Source: Pyricularia pennisetigena (taxonomy: Eukaryota; Ascomycota; Sordariomycetes; Magnaporthales; Pyriculariaceae). From it: a DNA stretch of 64,000 bases. The stretch covers positions 6,905,937 through 6,969,936 of the forward strand of contig NC_043741.1 of assembly GCF_004337985.1 (NCBI RefSeq), given 5' to 3'. Below are positions 53,538 to 64,000 of the stretch, piece after piece. The notes under the pieces were generated by a model. The model was not told the DNA's origin, did not search any database, and saw only the letters and a program-made list of their open reading frames with translations. Made by a program: the position numbers and the translations under genes. The first letter of the stretch is position 1. Every line of letters begins with the position of its first letter.

Positions 53538-56424
53538 ACGCAGACTGTCACGATCAGATCAGTACTGAGACCAGCGCCGCCAGCTAACTCATATTCATGC
53601 CATAAGGCAACTGCCCTGGTATTTGGGTGATTCTCTTCTCCAAGACCAACAATCCTTTGGACTATAGATGTCACAAAATCTGGCACGTGGTTCACGGCAC
53701 TGTCGCTGCATCGTTGGGGTGGATATCCATCTCCTAGAAGGACTGGAGATGACCACGCAATGGCCATGCAAATCCCGAGTGGACCCTGGGGAAACAGGCG
53801 CAAAGGCCGTGGCAAGGCTCCGTTTCGCGGCGCAATGCTGGGACACATTGCTGATGCCTAGACCTAGATCCTGTCTCAAACGGCCATGCAGGGTTGTTCG
53901 AGCGGAATTCTCCGAGACGCCAATACAACGGTGCTATCGCGGCTTCATTATTGACAGGGTCTTCCAGGGGCATATCGGTGGGACAATGGGGATCATGGGA
54001 AGAAGTTAGCTTTTTGGGAAGCTCACAGGTACATATGTACATTGGGAGAAAAAGGGCGCTAGGGTTCCGACAGATGCCGAATCAAGCGTATACGCTCGTA
54101 TACTAGCGGGCACTCCACGAGCACTCGGGCTTCTCCCGGCCCGGAGTGGATTCGCACTAGCATCGATATAGCTTTTCAATCGCCAATTTGACACTCGTTA
54201 AGAGCACCACAAGAGTGCTTGAATTCCTTCTTGGGTGCTGATTCGTTGAGTTTATCCAAGGTTCCTTTCTGGGTGGCTCTATTCAGAGATGCCAAATGTG
54301 GTAACATGTTGCTCTCAGCTATTGTGGCGGTGCTCTTGGAAAATCGCCTTGCATGTCTGCTTTCAGCTACAAAGGTGGGCGAGCTGAATGCCACGCCCCC
54401 AAATCCCAACCTCCACACCCACCCCGGCCGGAGCTACGAGAAGGCTGTGCTCCGTGTATAGGCTATCACTCTGACGGGCTACTCATTCGTCACACAGACC
54501 TACCCGGCGTTCTCATCTCAGCAATAGCAACCCCGGCGGCCCCCAAAAGGATATGGCGGCGGCATGCTCTCAGACCGGCTTTGCTCGGACCCAAGCCCTT
54601 TGGTGGGGAGGAAGAGAGCTGCACTCGATATATCGCGCGGATGAGCGGTAGCACTGAAGCATTCGTCAGCGCCAATGAGGCATAATTTCAAGGCAGCGAA
54701 ATTTCCACCTCCATGTCTATTCGGTGAAGGTATCGACATCTATCTGGGCAGAAATTATGGAAGCCATGACGATGGACAGCCTCAAGCCCGGACGGTATCG
54801 TCCGTGACTGGGGTGTTCGTCTTGCAAGATATCCGAAAGACACCCTTCACCTCCGAGAAAAGCCGGTCTGCAGGTTTTCTTTGATAGGTATGGTCATCCT
54901 GTCCAGAGTCACGCGTTTAATTGACCAACGGGACTCGGGTTTACATAAGTCGGTTCAAAAGTCCCGACACGTCGGCTTTACGGCTTTATCCGCCGACGCC
55001 CTTGACCCTGTACCTTAACTACAAGGTAGAAATGCCCAATCTGGGGGGCCCACACAAGTATACGCGACCGGATTTATCAGGACGGGTGCCCATTTTTGAC
55101 ATGATGCGGTCAAGACTTTTACTGCCACAACCTCCGCTAGCTTCTGCTAGACGAGACTTGCATATGATACCATGCGACGCAACCCTTTTTTTTTTTTTTT
55201 CCCTCCTGCCAGCGATGACGCCAAGGGGGAGGGGAGGACAAGCACACATGGCACAGTAAGACAAATCAGATCCCACCTCAAGCGAATTTGCTCAGCCCGT
55301 CCCTGGCCCCTCATAAGTCGGAATGGACCCTTGGAGCCCGCACGTTGTGGGGGTTATGATTGGCTGCGAGGCCCCAAAAGTCGGAATCTTTGCCCCAAAA
55401 AAAAGAGTACCACTCACTTCTTTCGTTTAAGCTTTATTAGAGTTTTGCGGGACGATGTGCGTTAGAGGCAAGAAAAAAAAAAAAGAAGAGAGGGGGTTTG
55501 GTTAGAGGTGATGGAGACGAGCTCTCGGGGACCTGGTACTGCAGCAGGACCCCTGGATTTGTTTCCCTTTCCCACACACCACAGTCACACACACTTTTTT
55601 TTATTTCTATTTTATTTTTGCGGGCCATCCGCTCTTCCCCGTCAGAGGCTGACCCAGCTTAATGGCTTTTTTATTTCATTTCATTCTTTCTTGATCACTC
55701 TCTCTCTCTCTACATCTCTGTTTTATTTGTCAAGAATAGAGAGCTTGCATACCCCGCGTTGACGAAAGCTCTTTGCTTTGGACTCCAGCCACGGTGTTGC
55801 CGATATGCAGTGAGGTTCTATTTTGCATCTTTGGCCCTTGCACGTCATCTTTTTATCACTGACGCTAGGGTGTTTCGTTATATTTTCATATCATCAAGAC
55901 TTTTTTTTTTTGTTTTGTTTGAGCTATGACGAAGTCTTTTTGTCTTTTCTCTCTCACCGACATCTTTCCTGCGTTATATTGTCAGTGGAGCTTACTATTT
56001 TTGTAGTTTATAGAAATTGTTCCGCAGATTCCCGAATCCGGTAACAAGTTCTTCAGTTGAACAGAATGCCAAGGTGAAGAAGCTGGTGCGCAGCCACCAC
56101 CAGCGTTACCTTTTTGTACCCTTATAATCTATATCCCTCCACTTGGGCGCGTCCCCCACGAAGTTTTCGACCCGCATACAGTAGACAGGTGCGCGGTTTG
56201 CGCTTTTTGTGGTATGGTCGAATTGAGAGTAAATTTTCTGGGCTTGAGGCCTTTTTACTTCATTTCCCTTTGCGGCTTGGCAGTGGCTCGTAACGCGCCT
56301 CCAGAAAAACAAAAAAGTGAAGTTGTGGGACTACTCCATACGATATTTTCCCCTTCTTCTTCATATTTTTTCACCGTAGGTATTGACGGTACCACAATTC
56401 GTCCCGCGAAAAAACAAAAAAAAG

Positions 56425-56448
56425 AATAATAATAATAATAATAATAAT
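56425..56448 (+). repeat. (AAT)8 microsatellite
   Basis: Eight uninterrupted AAT units. Confidence 0.95.
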
Positions 56449-59400
56449 ACAAAATCGGCGTGTGTGGATGGATGACGACCCGGAGATCCGCGCCCGGGAA
56501 CACGGCACTCGCGCGGTGAGTCTTTGCGAAAAGTGGCCCGTGGAGAACGCCTGCAAGAGCCGGGAATCCAAACCAGCTTGCTTTGATTTGTGGTTATCCT
56601 ACCTACGAAGCCTTCGCGGCCCTGTGGGATACCGAGATAACGTGAGATTGCTGAGTGGCCTGTTTTTTATTATTACTGTCTGCTTTGTAGTTGCTGTCTT
56701 TTTCTCTCTATGCCTTGATTGCCGCCAGCGAAGATGCTAATTCCAGAATCTTGGCTTACCCGTTGCGCGTACGCCCTATTATTGCGCGCGCGCGCGGGGG
56801 GGGGGCGTCTTAATGGTGTTGTGGGAATCAAGCCGGTAGTCTTGCCGACGACAAAAGGAGGGGCGTGTGTCAGTGTGTGTAGTGCGACAAGGAGCAGAGA
56901 TGATAGGAGAAACGGTCAAGTCATCCAGGCCTTTGCATCGGAGACATGCAACTTGGGGGTGTCTAGAATCTATGGCGTCCAAAAAACAACAACAACACAA
57001 GGACCCAAGATCACCAAAAGGGAAATCAAAATCAAAATCATGGGGAAAAGTGTGGCCCTTTTGATTTGGTCTAGGCGCTTTCCCAAGGCAACGGAATTCT
57101 TGACACAAGGCTGGCTGGTTTACGAGGCAGTCTTTCTTGTTTTACTTTTGCAGTGTCGCCAGAGGGGGAAAGGATGACCTTTGGGGGCCATGGCCAAGCT
57201 TTTTCCAGCCCTAGCCCTGCCCGTCTCACCTCTCTTCACCTCTTTTTTTTGCATGCTGCGTACGCTCTTGGCTGATTCTCAGCGCATCTCGTGGTCAGGG
57301 GGAAACAACTCAGAGAGAAAGAAACAGAAAAAAAAAAAAAAAAAAAAAAAAACAAAGAGATAACCTTCATGATCCAACTTGATGCCATGCTGCCACACCA
57401 CCCGAATTCCAAATGTAAACGAGGTGATGTTGCAGTAGGTGGTACAACCCACTCCCACTACCGCAAACCATCACGCACAGCCACTCGTCTAGGCGGGTTA
57501 GTGGAAAAGTTTGGGACTACTACCCCACAGATTCCATTTCCATTGGAACCTCCGAGGTACCTCCCGACTTGCCCCGAAGTACCTTTGCTTTTTTGGTGGG
57601 TTAATTGTTTTTTTTCGTCATAGTTGAGGAAAGATATGTTGTCATCGTCAATGTGACTCTATGGGCTTCGAGGCGTTCTCTGGCTCGTTTGTGATCAGGC
57701 AGCAGCTTTTTGTTGTGGTTTCATCACGAGGCGAAGCACATTGGGAAAATTTGAAAAATAGGATAATATTCGAGAGAAAGAGACAGAGAGAGAAAAAAAA
57801 AAAAAAAACTAAGAAACAACACAAGACAAAGAGAGCAAAAAATCGCTGATCTTAGATATAACTTTGCTTTACTAACGTACTGACATAAGTCACGGCGATG
57901 AGATCTGAAAGCTTGGCATTCCACCTATTTACTACACCTAGTTAGTTCAAGGGAGAAAGGTCGGAACGGTCGCCTTTTGGTAATGCTTGCAATCCAATTT
58001 CTATCTATAGCAGGAATCTCGTCTAGCTACCTTAAAAAGCTGGTTATCTTTGTGGGTTAAACTCTAGAATTTTGGCTTCTTAGAAAATCTGTCGGTAGAC
58101 ATGGGCTTGGGTTAGTTCCCCGCTGGAGACCACGTTGCTGCAGATCATGTCAGCTGCAAAGTGGTACCCGACCAATTAAGCAGGCATTGAGAGTATTTTC
58201 TCCTTGCAAAAGCTACAGCTCTTCAAGGGGGAAAAAAAGAGCTTCTTTTTGTAACAATCCAGGCGATCAATGATCTGCAAGCCACTTGTTAGGCGAATTA
58301 CAACCATGCCAAAAACATACGCCTGCATATCCACCTTTCCCCGTCACAGGCCCAAAGGGAATGAAAGATAGGATACGTTGATGATCAATTACAAAATGTT
58401 AACGGGTGAGAGGTTAATACGTCGCGTACCCTTGCAATTTGGGGGATGCTCCTGGCTGCATTTTTTTTATTGTCATCTCACAAAACGAGATTTGAAGTCA
58501 AGGTTTTGGGGGTGATAATCAATATCCAATAGTACTGCATATTTCCAGTAGAGAGGTTCACGTTATCATGTCCCCCAGTCTTAAACAGTGCAACCCTTGA
58601 ATGCAGTAACTTGCAAACACAGCCTCCATAGAGGCTAGTGGTCTGTGGCTCGTAAAGAGGTCTTTTGTGATTGGCAGCAACCGATCTGATCTTCATCCCA
58701 GCAATTTCGCTTTCGAATACCAGAACCAGCCGGATTACCCACATGACCTCTGCGGCTGTGTCCGTGTTGACAGGTTCTGGCACAAAAGTTTGATTCTTCT
58801 GAATATTTTTAGACGAATCCAACTAATTAACTTTTTTTCTTCTTTTTTCTCATTGGACATTTGGACAAAAACGGTGTTTGTTCCTGAAGTCCCCGGAGGA
58901 AAGAGAAGCGGGCTGACTAGCACGAGCTGCGCCTTCAAACTCTGGATCCCGTCTGCTTGGGATATCTCCATTACGGCTTCGAACATGAATTTAGCTTCCA
59001 TGGGACGGGTTGGTATTGGTTCGCCAACGGATGGATGGTGGACATGGGACTTTCCGCTTCCGGGTATGGAAGCATCGCAACTGGCCCCAGTACACTACCT
59101 AAACCTACAACTTAATCCCATCAAGTGCGGCACAGCAAGGCAAACTTTCCTGTTTGACTGTTGGGGCTCAACCCATCTGCAAAGGTGCCGTTGAGCTTAA
59201 GCTGCTGCCTGTTGATGATAAACAAACATCTGGGGCATAATCAGAGTAACTGGTCGCGAGATCAGTCCAATTTTATGAGCTCCAAATGGCGTGTTTCTTG
59301 CAGCCCCAAAGGGGAATAGATCGATACGATCAGTACGTTGCTGTATCGGTTCTCACGCGTGGGAATCGCTAAGAGATATTAGAGAGAGAAAAAAAAAACC

Positions 59401-60052
59401 AAGAAAGCCAGGTTTGTGGACGACATCAGACCTCGTTACTAAACCAAATTTCCATGTCGACAAGGTATACCGGACTGTCTTCATGTCGTTCACGAAAGAA
59501 TCCTAGTACATGAGCAAACAAAGCGAGCCAGGCGACTCAGCCCTTGCTTGTGCCAGAACATTAAGCACGCAAAGGGTCTTGTCGGCTCTAGTCAGTCAAG
59601 GTTAACCTTCCGGCTGCAACTTAGTATATTTCTCTATCTTAGCTGAGACTATTTAGAATTGACGCAGGGGGATGAATGATGGACAGAACATGACCCTTTC
59701 CTGGCTTTTCGCTTTCCTGCGGATATAAACTCCAAACATGAGTCCGGAGCTCGAGGGGTCTCGACTTTAATTCTTGGTCGCTGCAATACCCTGTCAACTG
59801 AGATATCGTATTGAAGGCTTTGCTTGGATCGAGCAGACGAATAACTCGTGTTGAGCGCGATGGGTTGCTTGGTTGACGTCATTCTCTACTTGAACATCAA
59901 TGTTATGAGCATATCTAGCAGGAATTTTTACGCATGTTCGTGTATGTCGAGTCAAGTCGAGTCGACTCCCAGTCCTTTTTGGGCATAAAAGCAGGCAATA
60001 TACAAGCAAATCTGATACCGCAGGATGCATGCGCAAGTAAGGCAGGCACCTT

Positions 60053-60120
60053 GGATAGATGGATAGATGGATAGATAGATGCTCTCACACACACACACAC
60101 TCTCTCTCCCTCTCTCTCTC
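60053..60120 (+). repeat. Compound microsatellite: GATA/GATG, CA, CT
   Basis: A GGATAGAT-type tract runs through a short linker into CA repeats and then CT repeats. Confidence 0.9.
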
Positions 60121-60528
60121 AAGCCACGTGTTGAAGCTTGGAGTCGTTCAAGTCGAGTTGAGTTGATCGTCGATCCGTCCAACGGTGCATGTTCGTCCAA
60201 AAAGAATATTGAAGAAAAAAAATCTGAACATACAGTTTTGCATCGGGCCGGCACAATCTGCAGCCAACCTTTTCGGGTCGAGGTACAGTATCTTCATGCC
60301 AAATATTCACACTAAACACTGTAACATCGTCTTTGCATCAATGGAGCCGGGTGGGTTGGTGGGGTCTGGTGGGGTCTGGCGGGTTATAGATCTCTTGACA
60401 AACATTTTGTCAGCTGGTCGATCAATTTTGCCCAGATAGACGTGACAATTACTTACTGTACCTACACTCCCAACCAAGACTCCATTGAACTTCAATGGTC
60501 CATGAAGCATTACGACAAATTTCCAGGC

Positions 60529-60774
60529 CTATCTTAGCTTTTTAATATTGCTAGTGCCCGACACCATCACTTTCCCGCCCTGTTCGGATGCAGTGACAAT
60601 AAACGTTAAGCGATACGTCGATGCATCACCCCCGCGCGATATCAAGCGAATCATTTTACCCCAAGCAAAAACAAAGCTATCACATAGAATGCATCCATCC
60701 TTTTTTTCGTCGGATCCATCAGACTGTTCTTTAGAAGCTTGAATAGCGGCCCGTAAGGCGTCAGTTACGCTCAA
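60529..60774 (-). CDS. Doubtful ORF, 81 residues, possibly a last exon
   Basis: Reads MSVTDALRAAIQASKEQ, later GCILCDSFVFAWGK and a beta-like end (ASTYRLTFIVTASEQGGKVMVSG). The frame stays open upstream to 60808, where GGCTAACTGTAG on the coding strand looks like a branch point plus acceptor, so this could be the terminal exon of a spliced gene. No upstream exon was found and no domain is recognised. The start codon is not an ATG (TTG), which favours the exon idea or chance over a stand-alone gene. Confidence 0.2.
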   Translation of the reverse strand: MSVTDALRAAIQASKEQSDGSDEKKDGCILCDSFVFAWGKMIRLISRGGDASTYRLTFIVTASEQGGKVMVSGTSNIKKLR

Positions 60775-61996
60775 AAAGATGGGACGTCGGATTGCCTTCT
60801 ACAGTTAGCCAAGCGGCTAGACGAATGACCAAGGCAGGCAAACGAACATGACAAGCAACGGCCGGAACGCAGTGTCCCGGACCCCAAGCTGGGAGAGATG
60901 AGATATCTTCAGGCTGATGGGGCTTTCATGTTCGTCCGAGGGAGTGAGTGGGCTTAGAAGACAGCTGCTCTCATCATATCATCTCTCGAAGCAGGAAGGA
61001 AGCTCAAGACCTGAGACCAGTCTTAGTAACTGTCAACCATCTTCCCCAGCAGACTCGCAAGCCGCAGCAATCCCTTCTCCATGATAATCCGCACCTAGGT
61101 GCAACGCATGCCATTTGTTGTACCTTTTTTTTCCCCTCTCTCTCTCTCTCTTCCTGTCCCCTCCATGCATCCGGCACCCATCAGTTTCCCAAAGTAGAGG
61201 ACAAGGTGGGCAATTTGGCGGGCCGCCTCGCAGCTAGGATTTGTTGATTTGCTGGTGCGTATAACGGATGGGGCGCGATTTGGCAACATTTACGAATACT
61301 TGTGGCCGTGCCCAGAGGTACAAGCTGCAGTACAAGCTCAACTCAAACGTCTTTTGCCCATTTTCCTACCCCTGCCCCCCATACAGGCCAGACCCTACCT
61401 TTTACTTCTGATACCCACCCCTTCCCGAAGCACACGCCCCCTATCCATGTCTCCCGGCACGAGACACGCCCTGCAAGGCAAGGCAAGGCCCTCGTTGTGC
61501 AGTAGAACATCAAGTCAATTCTCTTTACGACTTGGGGGCAAATCGAGACAGGCCAACGACCCTGACATACCAGACGAAATGGTACCTAGCAATAGGTACC
61601 TACCTTATCCACAACATCATCAATACCCCTGTCTGAGGCTCGTTCTAGTCCTCGACACACCCTCTTCCCAGATAGGAAGCGGCTTCGTATAATACTTCTT
61701 GATTTCCCCATCTCCAGTTTTACAAATACATAACAAAAGACCTCGCTCATCATCAACTCTTGGAACATCTCCTCCATGGGCCACTCATCTAAATCATCCT
61801 CATCATCATCTTCGAGTTCTTCAACTTCGTCTTGCCGCTGCTCTCCAAATACTCTAGTCTCCAGGGCCTCAACCACTCACACCTGCTGCACCGCAAGCTA
61901 CCGATATACAGTCGAAGTCAGGATTTCGTCTTGCCTTGCTTCTTGGCACCATCGCTGCTGCTCTTGCTGTTACTTTTACTACCGCCAGTCGCATCA

Positions 61997-63227
61997 ATGC
62001 TCGCAAGGAGGGGTCACTCACAAACCGCATTGCAGAGCGACAAGAAGCTGCAGGACATCCACAACAGTAACCACTTCTCGACCGCGTCGGACCTGACGCC
62101 AACCGCCTCCATGATGGGTCAAATCAGCCCGCTCCTACAGCTACCTTCGCCACCAGCCGGCTCATATAACAACAACTACCTTTATGCCGATGCGGACCAC
62201 TACATTGATGCCCAGACCTCAGCATCTCAAAGCCCCATAAACTCACAAGTAAGGCCGTTTTTTGTTCGTCAACCCTCAAAGCCGAAATCTGTCACCATGT
62301 TGAATGAGTCTCTTGTGCTAACCTGGGATCAATTTTTCTAGTATGACATGTCGTCTTACGTCCAAGATTTCTGCCTCGGAGATGTTTATCCCAGCCCCGA
62401 AGGCGACTGTGATGCCGACTCTCCACAGCCACTCGAAGGATCATCTACATCACCATCGGCAACCCCAGAATCAAAGGCACCCGCAAAGAGGAAACGGGAG
62501 AACCGCTACAAGAACGCGCCTCCTTCAGTGCTATCGGTAAGAATTTATGCCCAATTCACTGGTTTTTTCTTTTCTTTGCCCTTCTTCACCTTGCAAGGAC
62601 TTTTCCCCGAAAAGGCGGGGGTTCACGTCAAATGCGCACGTACACTCTCAACCCACGTACAACGCCTGCCGTCGGCTGAGCGGGGCAAGGCGGAAGGGCG
62701 TGCTGCAAGGAAGCTTAGCTGCATGATGCGTGCGCAACACACCCACACCTAATGTTTACAATCTGCACTTCGGTTTCTCTCCCACGAGTGGGCGGGCGCA
62801 CCTCTGTTCACCAGCTGTACTACATTCTCTAAAATTATGAACGGGTATGCACGAGGGATAAAGACTGACGGGATTTTTTTTTTTACCACAGCGCCGGAGA
62901 GCTCAGAACCGAGCATCACAGCGCGCCTACCGCGAGCGCAAGGATCAACGCATAAAGGACCTTGAGCAGATGCTCAACGACTCAAAACAGCGCAACGACC
63001 TTCTCAGTCAAGCCTACCAGAACCTCCATGGCGAATACACCAAGCTGAGGACAGCACAAGAGCTGATGGGCGGCGACCGGAATACAGCAGCAGCCACATA
63101 CGACTTTTCATCTTTCGACCCCAGCTCGTTTGACCTGTCGTCAATTTTGGGACCAGCACCCAGCACAAGAGGACTTGACATTGGCTTGTACGCCTATCCA
63201 GACATTACAAGCTATGGCCACATCTGA
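61997..63227 (+). CDS. bZIP transcription factor (AP-1/Yap-like basic region)
   Basis: Exons 61997-62248, 62342-62536, 62892-63227; introns 93 bp and an unusually long 355 bp; 260 residues. The first in-frame ATG (MLARRGHSQ) is used, since the upstream frame has no ATG. The basic region bridges exons 2 and 3: KRKRENRYKNAPPSVLS then RRAQNRASQRAYRERKDQR. The N-R-A-S-Q-R-A-Y-R core resembles the fungal Yap/AP-1 type (N-x2-A-Q-x2-F-R) with Ser and Tyr replacing Ala and Phe. The zipper runs KDLEQMLND...LLSQAYQNLHGEYTKL, with heptad positions Leu, Ser, Leu, Leu, Leu. The C-terminus is short and Ser/Asp/Phe-rich (FSSFDPSSFDLSSIL), a possible activation segment. It lacks the Cys-rich redox domains of Yap1. 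Targets unknown. Confidence 0.88.
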
Positions 63228-64000
63228 TGTCAACCTTTTGGTCCCATGACCACACCATCTGGTGGGAGGACGGCCAACCAATCACCTTCCACTGCTTTCT
63301 GCATCTTATCATTTGGATCGGGAATTCCTTTCCGTATCCTAGCAGAAAAGCGACATGGAACCTTGCGGTCTTCTCTCTCCGATAGTCATATTTGCTTCGT
63401 TCTCATTACGGTCGGCGTTCTGGGGGTTTCTTTCTTTTTGGGGGGTGGGCATCTAGATACTCAGCATGGCATTGGTTCTCAGGGATCATTTTTTATTTTG
63501 TTTTATCAACACTCATTCTTTCTCCCTTGTTATGGTTATCGAAAAACAACAGCAAGCAGCATTTTGGCACTGCCAGCCCTTTCACCCAAAGGCAAATGCG
63601 GACGCGGAGCATTAAATGGGATGGAATAGTGCTTTTGGGAGGACAACGGCGAGTGTCTCACTACCTCGACAGCAAACATCGAGGGGTTCATTTGGTGTGG
63701 TTTACCGTTATTGCACACATGAATACGCCAGTGGTAGCAGCTACCTTTTAGCAGTTTTGTATCTATTAATCATTATTCGCGTACTTTATTTTCGTTCGCC
63801 TCCTGAAACCTGTCCAGTATGTTCCTTCATATATGAATATACCTTGTCTATCCCTCGCACGGCAAACGCTGATGTAATGAAGAGTCTTTTCCAAGTCTTT
63901 AATTTGGCTATAGAGATGTTTCTTGGGAGAATTAAAGCTCTCACAGGTTTGTGATTGACCTTTGCCCTATATGATTACACTGTCGGCTATACAAGGTACA
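63228..64000. other. 3' flank of bZIP gene, no gene seen
   Basis: T-rich untranslated-type sequence; short frames only. Confidence 0.55.

Larger units (their letters stand above)
53538..61996. other. Long gene-poor region upstream of the bZIP gene
   Basis: About 8.5 kb without a convincing gene. It holds microsatellites (AAT at 56425-56448; GATA/GATG, CA and CT tracts at 60053-60120; GC then G-run near 56784-56806), several A/T runs (57328-57352, 55189-55200) and many short frames in all phases. Two minus-strand stretches (58478-59001 and 60529-60774) read slightly more protein-like than the rest. The last few hundred bases should be the leader of the bZIP gene, with TCATCATC and CT-rich tracts. 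Confidence 0.6.

Noticed and set aside
53538..61996. Transposable element in the gene-poor block
   Set aside because: No terminal repeats, transposase, reverse transcriptase or integrase motifs were visible in any frame.

Overview
The window is nuclear DNA from a filamentous ascomycete, most likely a Sordariomycete. The case rests on short introns (mostly 68-135 bp, GTAAGT/GTATGT-type donors, CTAAC/CTGAC branch sites, YAG acceptors), compact GC-rich coding exons in AT-richer flanks, typical fungal families (AA9 monooxygenase, CE1 esterase, Ctk1, Atg7, an Mgr3-like protein, a P-loop-containing dCMP deaminase) and secreted cysteine-rich proteins. A Magnaporthales-like, plant-associated fungus is possible, but that is only an inference from gene content. 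No bacterial, viral or CRISPR feature was seen.

Layout. 1-1853: C-terminally truncated F-box gene (minus). 5199-7633: glycogen synthase (minus, five exons). 9896-10660: N/Q-rich CCCH zinc-finger protein. 13268-17037: Ctk1/CDK12-like kinase with a very long disordered N-terminus. 17474-18310: secreted Thr-rich/Cys-rich protein (minus). 19382-20746: mitochondrial malonyl-CoA:ACP transacylase (minus). 21449-22421: CE1 esterase (minus). 23607-24849: membrane J-protein. 26527-28434: MFS transporter. 29036-31425: ATG7 (minus). 32378-33602: dCMP deaminase. 35199-35387: 62-residue single-pass membrane protein. 36143-36964: AA9 LPMO (minus). 38510-39501: 24-kDa complex I subunit. 39928-41790: Kelch protein with an NMP tandem repeat (minus). 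42925-42996: tRNA-Arg(CCG). 43351-44709: decayed SRPK-like kinase pseudogene. 45061-45684: secreted 8-cysteine protein (minus). 48586-48852: small Cys/poly-Q protein. 50279-51348: stand-alone cytochrome b5-like (MAPR) protein (minus). 51805-53537: Mgr3-like mitochondrial TPR protein. 53538-61996: about 8.5 kb with no convincing gene. 61997-63227: bZIP transcription factor.

The genes do not form one operon-like system or a biosynthetic cluster. Thematically there is a mitochondrial group (mtFAS transacylase, complex I 24-kDa subunit, Mgr3-like protein), a storage/recycling pair (glycogen synthase, Atg7) and a secreted group suited to plant material (AA9, CE1 and two Cys-rich secreted proteins). 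The most unusual items are in-frame, nearly stop-free introns in the MFS and ATG7 genes (one with a poly-A acceptor), a P-loop split by a 22-nt first exon, the SRPK-like relic with only two clear lesions over most of its length, and the long gene-poor stretch before the bZIP gene. Exon structures below were derived by eye from splice signals and protein-family continuity; no search or transcript data were available.
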